This document shows, piece after piece, positions 1-9,026 of a stretch of 64,000 bases of DNA. The DNA comes from Nitratireductor thuwali (lineage in GTDB: Bacteria; Pseudomonadota; Alphaproteobacteria; Rhizobiales; Rhizobiaceae), in contig NZ_CP030941.1 in assembly GCF_036621415.1 (NCBI RefSeq), positions 682,001 to 746,000 of the forward strand. Direction: 5' to 3'. Made by a program: the position numbers and the translations under genes. The notes beneath the pieces are model-generated. The model saw only the letters and a program-made list of their open reading frames with translations. It did no database searches and was not told the DNA's origin. Within the stretch, counting starts at the first letter, position 1. Every line of letters begins with the position of its first letter.

Positions 1-985
1 GCTGCGTCGAAAGCACGACGAAAACGGACACGAGCGAACAGGCGAGCAGGAGATCGATGTCGTTATTGCCCGCCGCCTCCACCAGCGTGAAGCCGAAGCC
101 CTGGTAGCGGAACATCACCTCAACGATCACCACGCCGGTCAAGAGCCATGGAAACTGCAACATGATCACGGTGAATGGCGCAATCAGCGCATTGCGCAGC
201 GCGTGCTTGAGAACCACCGCGTTGAAGCCCAGGCCCTTGAGCCGGGCGGTGCGGATATACTGCTGCGTCATGACCTCGACCATGGAGGCGCGCGTCATCC
301 GCGCGATATAGCCGATGCCGTAGATGGCCATGGTCATGACCGGCAGGGTAAAATTGTAGAAGGTTATGCCCGTATTGGTGGCCGAGGCGGCCGAGCCGTT
401 GAGCCAGCCAAGCCAGGAGGCGAAGATGACGGTGAAGATGACGCCCGAGATGTATTCCGGCGTCGCCGTGGTGGTGATCGAAGCGACCGAGAGCGTCCTG
501 TCGGTACGGCTGCCCTCGCGCATGCCGGCCAATACGCCGATCAGAAGGGAAACGGGCACCATCACCGCCATCACCCAGAACATCAGCAGGCCAGTGGCGC
601 CGAGCGCGGGAACGAGCTTGTCGGCAACCGGAACCTTGAACTTGGTCGAGCAGCCGAAATTGCCCTGCAAAATCCCTGCAAAACGCGCTTCCGCCGGCTC
701 GTTGCAATAGGAAAAGCGCGGGCTCGAAATCCCCGTCTGTGGATCGACATTCGGTTGCTTCGGCACCACGCCCAGCCACTGGCCGTAGCGCACGAAGAAG
801 TTCTGCCGATAGCCGTTCCGCTGCAGCCAGCTTTCCAGGTCTTCCGCCGAAGAACGCATGTCGAGCTGGCTGATCGCCAGCTTCTTCAGATTCGGCTCCA
901 GATTGACCAGAAAAAACACCACCAGCGACAGACACAGCATCGTCAGCGCCATGACACCAAGGCGGCGAAGAATGAAGCTCAGCAC
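1..985 (-). CDS. Peptide/oligopeptide ABC transporter permease, DppB-like (3' end cut by window)
   Basis: Inner-membrane permease of a family-5 (peptide/nickel/opine type) ABC importer. The minus-strand frame from GTG at 985 opens VLSFILRRLGVMALTMLCLS, the usual N-terminal helix of DppB/OppB proteins, and continues with hydrophobic segments and a binding-protein-dependent transport motif near the end of the visible part (MVEVMTQQYIRTARLKGLG). A GAGGGGA ribosome-binding site lies just upstream of the GTG. The C terminus runs off the left edge, so about 328 codons are visible. It follows the binding-protein gene in the same direction with an 81-base gap carrying a strong hairpin. Substrate cannot be read from sequence; peptides are the family default. 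Confidence 0.85.
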   Translation of the reverse strand, partial: MLSFILRRLGVMALTMLCLSLVVFFLVNLEPNLKKLAISQLDMRSSAEDLESWLQRNGYRQNFFVRYGQWLGVVPKQPNVDPQTGISSPRFSYCNEPAEARFAGILQGNFGCSTKFKVPVADKLVPALGATGLLMFWVMAVMVPVSLLIGVLAGMREGSRTDRTLSVASITTTATPEYISGVIFTVIFASWLGWLNGSAASATNTGITFYNFTLPVMTMAIYGIGYIARMTRASMVEVMTQQYIRTARLKGLGFNAVVLKHALRNALIAPFTVIMLQFPWLLTGVVIVEVMFRYQGFGFTLVEAAGNNDIDLLLACSLVSVFVVLSTQ

Positions 986-1033
986 TGTTTCCCCTCACCC
1001 CGTTCGGAGTTGTTGTTTATTATTGATCGTTGC

Positions 1034-1059
1034 GGGAGGGGCCGTCGCCGGCCCCTCCC
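1034..1059 (-). other. Intercistronic hairpin between binding protein and permease
   Basis: Perfect 11-bp inverted repeat (GGGAGGGGCCG at 1034-1044, CGGCCCCTCCC at 1049-1059) with a 4-base loop and no T-run on either side. Position after a binding-protein gene and before its permease fits the mRNA-stabilising hairpins that raise binding-protein expression relative to membrane components; this role is inferred. A rho-independent terminator is unlikely without the T-run. Confidence 0.6.
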
Positions 1060-1066
1060 TTGCGTC

Positions 1067-2716
1067 CTACTCGTCGAGCCACACGTCGTGCAGGTCGATC
1101 TCGAAGGTCTGATGCATGCCGTGGTTCTTCACCGCCGGCACCGAGTGGTTGTAGAGCTTGCGCCAGTAGGGCTGGATGATGATGCCGGCATCCTGGATGT
1201 GCTGCTGGATGTCCTTCATCACCGTGCGGCGCTCGTCCGCGTCCGGCATGGTCAGCGCCTTTTCGATCAGCGCATCGAGTTCGGCGTTGGAATAGGCGGT
1301 CTCGTTCCAGGCCTCGCCCGTGCGGTACGCCAGGGCGACCACCTGGATGCCGAGCGGACGCATGTTCCAATTTGTCATGGACCATGGATATTTCGTCCAG
1401 TCGTTCCAGAAGGTAGAGCCCGGCAGCACCTCGCGCTTCACCTTGAACCCTGCCTCGCGGATCTGCGCGGCAATGGCATCGCCCGTATTCTTGTGCCAGT
1501 CCTCGTCGACCGTGATGAGCACGTGCTCATGATCCATCTGGCCGGCCTCTTCCATCAGCGCCTTGGCCCGATCGACATCACGCGTGAAGGGCGCGAGTTC
1601 GGCATATTCGGGGTGGATGGGGCAGACATGATGGTTCTCCGCCGCCTCGCCGGCATTGTCGTAGCCGAGGGCAAGAACGGTGGCGGGGTCGACGGCAAGC
1701 TGCAGCGCCTTGCGCACGCGCTGGTCTTCATACGGCGGATTGCCGACATTGGTGCGGGCGACGATGGTCGCCGCCGTCACCACTTCCGATCTCTCCAGTC
1801 CCAGCCCGTCAAGGATGTCGATATAGTCGGCGCTGGTCTCGTAGTTCGTATGCACCTCGCCGGATTCGAAGGCCGAGACCATGGTCGAAGGATCGGTGCC
1901 GTAGTCGATGAACTCGATACCGTCGAGATAAGGTTCGCCGCCCCACCACTGGCCGTTCTCGCGCCGCTTGAGCACGACCCGGTTGCCCACCTCGTAGGAA
2001 ACCAGCTCGAACGGGCCGGTCCCGATTGGGTTGGCGACGAAATCGCGCCCCGTCTCGTCGAAACTCGGGTGAACGATCAGGGCCGGGTAGTCGACGAAGC
2101 CGGCGATGATGGAGATATCTGGCTCCGGCAGCACCAGCTTGACCGTGTGGTCGTCCACCTTCTGGATGGCGCCCTCGCGCGCCTTCTTCGTTTCCGGATC
2201 GATGACGCTGGCCATGCGTGCGGCCATCGAGTTGCCCTCGACGGACTGGTCGCACCAGCGGTTGAGGTTGTAGATCACGTCGTCGGCGGTGAAGGCGTCG
2301 CCATTGTTCCAAGTGACCCCCTGGCGCACGTTCAAAACATACTCGGTGGCGTCCTCATTGACTTCCCAGCCTTCCAAAAGCCGGCCTTCGAAGGTGAAGT
2401 CGCGCGTATACTTGACCAGGGGCTCCAGCGTCTGGCGCATCGCATTGGCGATTTCCGACCAGTCTGCGGTCATCGGATCCTTGTTTTCCTTGATCCACAT
2501 GGCGACCTTGAGCACGCCGCCCCGCTTCGGCTCCTGTGCCACCGCCCGCGTCGGCGCCGCCATGCCCAGCATGGCGTAGGCGCCCGCCGTCGTCGCGCCG
2601 AAAGCGCTCGCCAGCGCCAGGAACTCGCGACGGTCCAATGCTCCGGATTTGGCCTCCTCGGCCAGCGCGGCAATGCGTGCCGGCACGCTTCCACTGTTGC
2701 TCTTGAAGAATCTCAT
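1067..2716 (-). CDS. ABC transporter periplasmic binding protein, family 5 (peptide type)
   Basis: Periplasmic solute receptor feeding the adjacent DppB-like permease. The start at 2716 ([10 protein letters not shown]) follows a GGGAGTGG ribosome-binding site and gives 549 residues; an upstream start at 2761 is less likely. The N-terminal region has a twin-arginine signal, [13 protein letters not shown] at about residues 28-40, then an Ala-rich stretch and a likely cleavage after AVAQ (residue 61). The mature protein has the SBP_bac_5 signature region ([21 protein letters not shown]) and normal family length. Export through Tat implies folding in the cytoplasm, which is common in rhizobial family-5 receptors. 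Ligand unknown. Confidence 0.88.
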   Translation of the reverse strand: MRFFKSNSGSVPARIAALAEEAKSGALDRREFLALASAFGATTAGAYAMLGMAAPTRAVAQEPKRGGVLKVAMWIKENKDPMTADWSEIANAMRQTLEPLVKYTRDFTFEGRLLEGWEVNEDATEYVLNVRQGVTWNNGDAFTADDVIYNLNRWCDQSVEGNSMAARMASVIDPETKKAREGAIQKVDDHTVKLVLPEPDISIIAGFVDYPALIVHPSFDETGRDFVANPIGTGPFELVSYEVGNRVVLKRRENGQWWGGEPYLDGIEFIDYGTDPSTMVSAFESGEVHTNYETSADYIDILDGLGLERSEVVTAATIVARTNVGNPPYEDQRVRKALQLAVDPATVLALGYDNAGEAAENHHVCPIHPEYAELAPFTRDVDRAKALMEEAGQMDHEHVLITVDEDWHKNTGDAIAAQIREAGFKVKREVLPGSTFWNDWTKYPWSMTNWNMRPLGIQVVALAYRTGEAWNETAYSNAELDALIEKALTMPDADERRTVMKDIQQHIQDAGIIIQPYWRKLYNHSVPAVKNHGMHQTFEIDLHDVWLDE

Positions 2717-3036
2717 CGACCCACTCCCATTTCCTGCCTGTTTCGCATGCCCGTGTGACATCTGCCTGCCGGGTTAGCATTCCGCATCGAAACGCCGATG
2801 TCAAAGAAGCTTGCCCCACTGGATATGCTGGATTGACGGCTCCAGTCTGCGGTCAGATTGCTGCATTGGATGCGGTATTGAAGGCGGAGAATGCGACAAG
2901 TTTGACGCAAAAGCGATAGCCGAAGGAGAATCTGCGATATTTTGGGCAGACCCGGTCGAAGCGCCGGTGCGAAAGGCGTATGCCAGCCGTCGCTTCGATT
3001 GACGCTGTTGGCGCGCCTTGCTAATCGTCTCGCTCT
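2717..3036. other. Intergenic region between peptide transporter and B12 riboswitch
   Basis: About 320 bases separating the divergent binding-protein gene and the cobalamin-controlled operon. It must hold promoters for both directions. I see no convincing reading frame, repeat or RNA signature in it, and no promoter hexamers clear enough to call. Confidence 0.5.
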
Positions 3037-3222
3037 GCCTGAGGTGCCCCGTCAGCCATCTGCCGGGGTAAAAGGGAATACGGGCGACGCATCACGCGTC
3101 GGGGCCGTAGCTGCTCCCGCAACTGTAAGCGCCGAGGCTTTCCTCACATGCCACTGGGCAGTTCTGCCTGGGAAGGCGGGGAAGCCGAAGACGCGCGAGC
3201 CAGGAAACCTGCCTCGGGCCGT
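3037..3222 (+). promoter_or_regulatory. Cobalamin (adenosylcobalamin) riboswitch
   Basis: The order of conserved elements matches the cobalamin riboswitch: GAGGTGCCCC (3041), GGGTAAAAGGGAATACGGG (3066-3084), GCTGCTCCCGCAACTGTAAGC (3110-3130), CCACTGGG (3151), GGGAAGGC (3170), and the B12 box AGCCAGGAAACCTGCC (3198-3213). It lies 130 bases upstream of a TonB-dependent receptor on the same strand, the standard arrangement for btuB. Between aptamer and start codon, GC-rich stems (for example around 3290-3305) could form the expression platform. Binding of cobalamin should switch the uptake operon off. Confidence 0.95.
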
Positions 3223-3350
3223 CACCTGCCGGATGCGGGAAGCTTCCGGGGCTGTGGTTTTCGCAGTGGTGGCGTTTCGTCATCGCTGGTGGAGACCGGG
3301 CGGGCGCCCGTTCCTTCCAGTACCTCTTGAGCCGTTGCGGAGGAACGCCC

Positions 3351-5258
3351 ATGGCCGCAAATCAGATCAAAGCCGCACTTGCCACTGCCGCGTCGGTGCT
3401 CGCACTGGCACTCGCCGTCTCCACGCCGACCATCGCCCAGGACCTTGACCTGGGGGAGATCGTCGTCACTCCGAACAGGATGGCCACCGAACTGTCCAAA
3501 ACGGGCTCCACGGTGACCCGAATGGAGATCGAAGAGCAATCGCAACCGCTGGTGGTCGACTATCTCGCCCAGGTGCCGGGCATTACCCTCAGTTCCGCGG
3601 GCGGTCCGGGCGCCGAAGGCAGCTTGTCGCTCCGGGGCGCGCCGCGACGTTATGTGAAGACGCTCTACAACGGCATCGACATCTCCGATCCAACCAGCAC
3701 CCAGGTGCAGACGTCCTATCAGTACCTCCTGTCCGGCGGCATCGACTCGATTGAGGTTCTCAAGGGTTCCCAAAGCACCCTTTACGGCTCCGACGCCATC
3801 GCTGGCGTCATCAGCCTTTCGACGCTCGGCGATATCGAACCCGGCATCTCCCATCTCGTCTCCGGCGAAGGTGGGTCGCGCGGAACCGCGCGCGGCTCCT
3901 ACGGCCTGCGCGCGGCAAAAGGCAACGGCCGCCTCACCTTCAATCTCCTTGGCTTTCATACCGACGGCATCTCGGCCGCAGCCGCGGGCTCCGAACGCGA
4001 TTCCTACGATAACATCAGCGCCGATATCGGCGGCGAGTACAGGTTCAGCGAGAATTTCGCCGTGTTCGCCTCGGGCCTCTATATAGACGCCGAAGCCGAG
4101 TTCGACGACGCCTTCGCGGACCCGCCGCAGGACGATCCGTTCCACACCAACATCAACCGCAACCGCCAGATCGCCGGCCGCATGGGCTTTGACCTCGACC
4201 TGATGGACGGCCGACTGAAGAACACCTTTGCCATGCAGGGTTTCTCGCTCGACCGCAGCCTCCACAGCGATTCCACGTTTGGTCCCTACAACGCGGATTA
4301 CGAGGGCAAGCGCCTCAAGGCGGAGTATCAGGGATCGTTCGAGGCAACCGAATGGCTGACCTTGCAATACGGGGCGGACCACGAGCGCCAGAGCGCCAGC
4401 TTCACCGACGACGCCGGCTCTCTGCCTATCGACGATTCGGTCGATATGACCGGCGTATGGACGCAAGGCATTCTCGACCCGATCGAGAACCTTACCCTCA
4501 GCCTCGGCTTGCGCCACGACGAACACAGCAGTTTCGGCGGCGAGACGACTTACCGCGTGGCGGGCGCCTATCTTTTCGCCGACACGGGCACCAGGCTGCA
4601 CGCCTCCGCGGGCACCGGTTTTCGGGCGCCAAGCCTCTATGAGCTCTTCGCTCCCCCGCTTTACGTAGGCGGTGCTCCCGTCGGCAATCCGGACCTGAAG
4701 CCGGAAACCAGCACCAGCTTCGATATTGGCGTTGAACAGCGTCTCCTCGACGAGCGGCTTGTCGCCGACCTGACCTACTTCCAGATCGAGATCGACAATT
4801 TGATCGATTGCGTCGAGACAGCGCCTTTTGAGTGCCGGTATGCTCAGGTACCCGGCACCACACAGATGCGCGGCGTGGAGGCGTCCTTCGCCTATGCGGC
4901 CACCCCCTGGCTCGATCTCGGCGCGAGCTATACCTACACCCAGTCCGAAGCACCCGACGGCAGCCGCAGTGCCCGCGTGCCGCGCCACACGGTTGCGCTG
5001 ACGGCGGATTATCGTCCCGCCGAAAAGTGGACGATTTCCGCTTCCGGCCTCGCTGCGCTCGATACAGTGGATACGGGAAACTACGAGCTCGACGACTATT
5101 TCTTGCTCAATGCCAAACTCGCCTACAAGCCGACCGAGAATACCGAACTTTATCTTCGTGGCGAAAACCTGCTCGACCAGGATTACCAGACGGCGCGCGG
5201 CTACGGCACACCCGGCATCTCCGTCTTCGCCGGCTTCAAAGCTAAATTCGGGCCATGA
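3351..5258 (+). CDS. btuB: TonB-dependent outer-membrane cobalamin receptor
   Basis: Outer-membrane beta-barrel importing vitamin B12 with energy from TonB. Start chosen at 3351 (MAANQIKAAL), which has GGAGGA eight bases upstream, rather than the in-frame codon at 3327. A signal peptide ends near residue 30 (STPTIAQ), followed by a TonB-box-like EIVVTPNR at residues 36-43, then a plug domain (VDYLAQVPGITLSSAGG; GSQSTLYGSDAIAGVISLS) and a barrel ending in a typical C-terminal strand (ISVFAGFKAKFGP). Length of 635 residues is normal. The riboswitch upstream and the overlapping transporter genes downstream support cobalamin rather than iron chelates as ligand. Confidence 0.92.
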   Translation: MAANQIKAALATAASVLALALAVSTPTIAQDLDLGEIVVTPNRMATELSKTGSTVTRMEIEEQSQPLVVDYLAQVPGITLSSAGGPGAEGSLSLRGAPRRYVKTLYNGIDISDPTSTQVQTSYQYLLSGGIDSIEVLKGSQSTLYGSDAIAGVISLSTLGDIEPGISHLVSGEGGSRGTARGSYGLRAAKGNGRLTFNLLGFHTDGISAAAAGSERDSYDNISADIGGEYRFSENFAVFASGLYIDAEAEFDDAFADPPQDDPFHTNINRNRQIAGRMGFDLDLMDGRLKNTFAMQGFSLDRSLHSDSTFGPYNADYEGKRLKAEYQGSFEATEWLTLQYGADHERQSASFTDDAGSLPIDDSVDMTGVWTQGILDPIENLTLSLGLRHDEHSSFGGETTYRVAGAYLFADTGTRLHASAGTGFRAPSLYELFAPPLYVGGAPVGNPDLKPETSTSFDIGVEQRLLDERLVADLTYFQIEIDNLIDCVETAPFECRYAQVPGTTQMRGVEASFAYAATPWLDLGASYTYTQSEAPDGSRSARVPRHTVALTADYRPAEKWTISASGLAALDTVDTGNYELDDYFLLNAKLAYKPTENTELYLRGENLLDQDYQTARGYGTPGISVFAGFKAKFGP

Positions 5259-6148
5259 CTGACCGAGGCCGGAAGCGCGTTCTGGCCTTGTCCGGCCTGG
5301 GCCTCATCGCCGGCGCCCTCTTCTTCACGCCGGCGCTTTCGCGAGCGGAAGACGCACCACCCGCCCGCGTCATGTCGCTGAATGTGTGCACAGATCAGCT
5401 CGCAATGATGCTGGCCGCGCCCGGCCAACTGGTTTCGGTCTCCTTCCTCGCCCGCGAGCCCAGCCTGTCGCCGCTGCATGCCGCGGCGCAACGATTTCCC
5501 GTCAACCGCGGACGGGCCGAAGAAGTGTTCCTGGCACGGCCGGACCTCATCGTCACCGGGACCTACTCTCTGCACAACACGACCGAGCTTCTGAAGAAAC
5601 TCGGTTTTCGCGTCGAGGAATTCTCCTTCGCCCAGACCCTCGACACGATCCCCGGCGAAATCCGCCGCATGGGCGCGCTTCTGGGACAGCGGGACGAGGC
5701 GAAGGAAGTCGCCGCCCGGTTCGAGGCGGAGCTCGCCGACATTCGTTCGAGGCAATGCGCGGCAAAGCCCTCCGCCCTCGCCTATGACCAGAACGGCGTC
5801 GCCCTGGGCGCCGGCACTCTGGCCGATTCGGTCGTCGCAGCCGCCGGCTTCCGCAATCTTGCGGCGGAAAAGGGCGTCACCGGCATGGCCCCCTTCCCGA
5901 TCGAGGAGATCGTGGCCGATCCTCCCGACATCATCATCACCTCCGCAGGCGGGGACGACGCTCCGTCGCTGGGCGAGCGCGTCCCCCGCCATCCGGCATT
6001 GCAAAGCCTCCCCGGAACGCGCATTGGCGCTTTCGTGCCGCAAGGCGCCTGGTCCTGCGGCAGCCTGGCCACGCTCGACGCGGTGAAAGCCCTTTTCGCA
6101 TTGCGCCGGGAGATCGCGCCGTGCAGCGAAACGGAGAGCGATTCATGA
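5255..6148 (+). CDS. btuF: Periplasmic cobalamin-binding protein of ABC importer (BtuF-like)
   Basis: Captures the substrate delivered by the outer-membrane receptor and passes it to the FecCD-type permease. It overlaps the receptor stop by four bases (ATGA). 297 residues with a hydrophobic signal segment near residues 9-30 and probable cleavage after SRAED. The body shows the cluster-A binding-protein pattern: PARVMSLNVCTDQLAMML at the start of lobe 1, ARPDLIVTGTYS, a long linking helix, and PPDIIITSAGGDD in lobe 2. Family members also bind siderophores or heme; cobalamin is inferred from the riboswitch. Confidence 0.85.
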   Translation: MTDRGRKRVLALSGLGLIAGALFFTPALSRAEDAPPARVMSLNVCTDQLAMMLAAPGQLVSVSFLAREPSLSPLHAAAQRFPVNRGRAEEVFLARPDLIVTGTYSLHNTTELLKKLGFRVEEFSFAQTLDTIPGEIRRMGALLGQRDEAKEVAARFEAELADIRSRQCAAKPSALAYDQNGVALGAGTLADSVVAAAGFRNLAAEKGVTGMAPFPIEEIVADPPDIIITSAGGDDAPSLGERVPRHPALQSLPGTRIGAFVPQGAWSCGSLATLDAVKALFALRREIAPCSETESDS

Positions 6149-7134
6149 GCCCGCTCCGGCTCAACGCAGCGCTTGCGCTCCTTGCTCTCGTTCTGTTTGC
6201 AGGATCCCTGGCCGTCGGGCCGGCCGACCTGGCGCTGCGCGAAAGCCTTTTTGGCCTGTTCGCCGGCGGCGGAGAGGCGGCCGGCATCATCATGCGCGAA
6301 ATCCGCCTCCCCCGCGCGCTGCTCGGCCTTGCAATCGGCTTCACGCTCGGCCTGTCGGGCGCGGTGCTCCAGGGCTTTCTGCGCAATCCTCTGGCCGAGC
6401 CCGGCATCATCGGCGTCTCCGCCACCGCCGCCTTCGGCGCGGTCGCCGTCTTCTACACGGGCCTCGCCGGCTCTTCGCTCTACGCCTTGCCGGCGGGCGC
6501 ATTGGCAGGCGCACTTGTCGCCGTGCTCATCCTGCTCGCGCTCGCCGCCCGCGGCGGCTCCACGCTGACTTTGATCCTGGCTGGCGTCGCGCTCTCCAGC
6601 CTTTCCGGCGCCCTCACGGCGCTCGTGCTCAACCTTTCGCCAAACCCTTTCGCCAGCTACGAGATCATCTTCTGGCTGCTCGGCTCGCTGAAGGACCGCT
6701 CGATGGCGTTCGTGGTCATGGCCGCGCCCCTGATGGTCGTCGGCTGGCTCCTGATAGCACTGTCGGCGCGCGCCATCGATGCGCTCTCACTGGGGGAGGA
6801 AGCAGGCGCAAGCCTTGGTATTCACATGGGGAAATCGCGTTTCCTGATTGTGGCCGGCGTGGCGCTTGGCGTCGGCGCGGCCACCGCCGTTGCCGGCACG
6901 ATCGGCTTCGTCGGGCTCGTCGTGCCCCACCTCATACGCCCGCTGACCAGCCGCATGCCGAGCCGCCTCCTCCTGCCCGCCGGTCTCGGCGGCGCAGCGC
7001 TTCTTCTGGCCGCCGACATCGCCGTGCGTGTCATCCTGCCTGCGGGCGAGTTGAACGTCGGCGTTCTGACCGCTCTCATCGGCGCTCCCTTCTTCCTGTG
7101 GCTGGTGGTGCGCGGTCGGCGGGAGATGCTCTGA
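6145..7134 (+). CDS. btuC: FecCD-family ABC permease (BtuC-like)
   Basis: Polytopic inner-membrane subunit of the cobalamin importer. The start at 6145 (MSPLRLNAAL) overlaps the upstream stop as ATGA and has GGAGAG upstream; the in-frame codon at 6121 is less likely. 329 residues, almost wholly hydrophobic, with FecCD landmarks: RLPRALLGLAIGFTLGLSGA near the N terminus, NPLAEPGIIGVSATAAFGA, and GTIGFVGLVVPHLIR before the last helices. Ends in a TGATG overlap with the ATPase gene, so the subunits are translationally coupled. Confidence 0.92.
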   Translation: MSPLRLNAALALLALVLFAGSLAVGPADLALRESLFGLFAGGGEAAGIIMREIRLPRALLGLAIGFTLGLSGAVLQGFLRNPLAEPGIIGVSATAAFGAVAVFYTGLAGSSLYALPAGALAGALVAVLILLALAARGGSTLTLILAGVALSSLSGALTALVLNLSPNPFASYEIIFWLLGSLKDRSMAFVVMAAPLMVVGWLLIALSARAIDALSLGEEAGASLGIHMGKSRFLIVAGVALGVGAATAVAGTIGFVGLVVPHLIRPLTSRMPSRLLLPAGLGGAALLLAADIAVRVILPAGELNVGVLTALIGAPFFLWLVVRGRREML

Positions 7135-7916
7135 TGCAGCTTCGGACGGACAAGCTTTCCGTGGTGCTATCCGGCCGCACCGTCCTGCGTGATGTATCGC
7201 TGGCATTGGCAAGCGGCCAGGTCGTCGGGCTCCTCGGCCCCAACGGCGCCGGCAAATCGACCCTCATGCGCGCCATCGCCGCGCAGACCGCCTTTTCCGG
7301 CATCATCGCGCTCGGTGATGACGATCTTGCCCGTCTTTCTCCCGCCGCGCGAGCTCGGCTGCTGGCCTACCTGCCGCAGACCCGCATCATTGGCTGGCGC
7401 CTTTCCGTGCGCGATCTTGTGGCGCTTGGCCGGCTGCCGTGGCGCGCCTTTGGCGCCCGGCCATCGCCTGAGGACGCGGCCGTCGTCGACCACGCACTCG
7501 GTCTGATGGACGTGGCACATCTTGCAGACCGTCCGGCCAACGAGCTTTCCGGCGGCGAGCAGGCCCGTGTCCTTGCCGCGCGCGCGGTCGCCCAGGCGAC
7601 GCCGCTACTGCTGGCGGACGAGCCTGCCTCCGGTCTTGACCCCGCCCACCAGATGATGTTGATGCAGGCGCTGCGCCGGCTGGCTGGCGAGGGACGCGCG
7701 ATCCTCGTTTCGCTGCACGACCTGACGCTCGCCGCCCGCTGGTGCGACCGCGTGATCCTCCTGAAGGACGGGCGGCTGGTCGCCGATGGGCTGCCCGAGG
7801 CGGAGCTCACGCCGCAGCGGCTTGCCGAGGTCTACGGCGTGACGGCCCATATCGCACGGGACGAAGGGGGCATCATTCTCGCGCCGACCGGCCTCACCGG
7901 CAGGCGCCTGCCATGA
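7134..7916 (+). CDS. btuD: ABC transporter ATPase (BtuD-like)
   Basis: ATP-hydrolysing subunit of the cobalamin importer. All nucleotide-binding motifs are visible: Walker A GPNGAGKST, Q-loop in AYLPQTR, signature LSGGEQARV, Walker B LLLADEPASGLD, and H-loop SLHDLTLAA. The start at 7134 shares its A with the upstream TGA, and the gene ends by overlapping the tonB start (ATGA). 260 residues is normal for the BtuD/FecE group. Confidence 0.92.
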   Translation: MQLRTDKLSVVLSGRTVLRDVSLALASGQVVGLLGPNGAGKSTLMRAIAAQTAFSGIIALGDDDLARLSPAARARLLAYLPQTRIIGWRLSVRDLVALGRLPWRAFGARPSPEDAAVVDHALGLMDVAHLADRPANELSGGEQARVLAARAVAQATPLLLADEPASGLDPAHQMMLMQALRRLAGEGRAILVSLHDLTLAARWCDRVILLKDGRLVADGLPEAELTPQRLAEVYGVTAHIARDEGGIILAPTGLTGRRLP

Positions 7917-9001
7917 GCCCCTGGACCGACAGTCGTCCCGGCGGGCCCAGGGCCGAGCCGGAACCGATCACCCCACCCGGCAGCATGGTCGCATCGTCAC
8001 CCCCGCCACCTGTCGAAAAGCCGTCGCGGCTTTCCGCAGGTGACACCGAAGCGCCATCCCTCCCCCGGCCCGCCTCACCACTCCTTGGACGCCCCATGCG
8101 CATGCATCGCCGATCGTTCGGCCTCGCGATAGCGCTCGGGATTTCCGCCGCATTGCATGCCGCCGTGCTTTCGTGGCTCGGCGACCGCCTGCCCAAGCCC
8201 GGGATTGAAACCGCGAGCAATGCCGCTGCCGTCGAGATCATCCTTCAAGCGCCCCCCGCCCCGCCGGTCGAGGCGGTCCAGGGCGAGCAGGCGGCATCCG
8301 ACCAACGATCGGAGACGGCGATCAGTCCCGAAGCTCCGGCCTCGGTCGAGCTGCCCGAGGCGGCAGAGCCGATCGTTCCGGATTCCCCGACGCCTGCGGA
8401 ACCGCCCATGCCTGACCCAGCCTCTCACCGGCTGACGCAAGCTGACGGCGAACCCGCAGCACCGCCGGAGGAGGCGTTATCGGCGTCCGTGATCCTGCCT
8501 TCCGCAGACATTCCCGTTCCCACGCCGAGGCCAGGGCCGCTAAAGGCAAAGCCCGAACCATCAACGAAGACAATGCGTGCCGAGCCGAAGCAGGCAAGTC
8601 CGCCGACCACGGGCAAAGCGCCCGCTCGCAAGGCCGAAAAGGCCATGCCGGCGAAAAACCGTCAGCCTGCCCCTTCCAAGCAGAATGCCGGGCGCAAGGG
8701 CGGCGCCACTACCGGCGAAAAAGCGGCCTATTCGCGCCGGCTGCTCTCCCACGTCCAGCGCTACAAGCGCTACCCGCGCGAGGCGGCCCGCGACGGGCTT
8801 TCAGGCGCGGCGGGTCTGAACATCGCAATTGATCGAAGGGGCAATCTCGCGGGAGCACGTCTGGTGAAGAGCAGCGGACACGCTGTCCTCGATCAAGAGG
8901 CACTGGCAGTGGCGCGCCGCGCGGCACCCTACCCCCGCCCGCCGGAAGGCATCGGTGGCAATACGATCAGCTTTTCAATCACGCTCCGCTTCAAGCGCTG
9001 A
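7913..9001 (+). CDS. tonB: TonB-family energy transducer dedicated to the B12 operon
   Basis: Couples the inner-membrane proton gradient to the outer-membrane receptor. 362 residues: a long cytoplasmic N-terminal tail (about 1-68), one membrane span (LAIALGISAALHAAVLSWL, about 71-89), a Pro/Ala/Glu-rich periplasmic spacer (about 100-270), then a TonB C-terminal domain (YKRYPREAARDGLSGAAGLNI onwards) ending TISFSITLRFKR. It overlaps the ATPase gene by four bases. A second possible start at 8096, just before the membrane span, would give a more usual short tail. No exbB/exbD are present nearby, so these partners must come from elsewhere. Confidence 0.9.
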   Translation: MSPWTDSRPGGPRAEPEPITPPGSMVASSPPPPVEKPSRLSAGDTEAPSLPRPASPLLGRPMRMHRRSFGLAIALGISAALHAAVLSWLGDRLPKPGIETASNAAAVEIILQAPPAPPVEAVQGEQAASDQRSETAISPEAPASVELPEAAEPIVPDSPTPAEPPMPDPASHRLTQADGEPAAPPEEALSASVILPSADIPVPTPRPGPLKAKPEPSTKTMRAEPKQASPPTTGKAPARKAEKAMPAKNRQPAPSKQNAGRKGGATTGEKAAYSRRLLSHVQRYKRYPREAARDGLSGAAGLNIAIDRRGNLAGARLVKSSGHAVLDQEALAVARRAAPYPRPPEGIGGNTISFSITLRFKR

Positions 9002-9026
9002 CGTCAGAGGCAGCGCCGGCCCGAAG

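Noticed and set aside
203..2758. 851-codon plus-strand open frame opposite the peptide-binding protein gene
   Set aside because: Shadow of a high-GC gene: the minus-strand product has Tat signal, ribosome-binding site and family motifs, while this frame has His/Arg-rich composition without domains.
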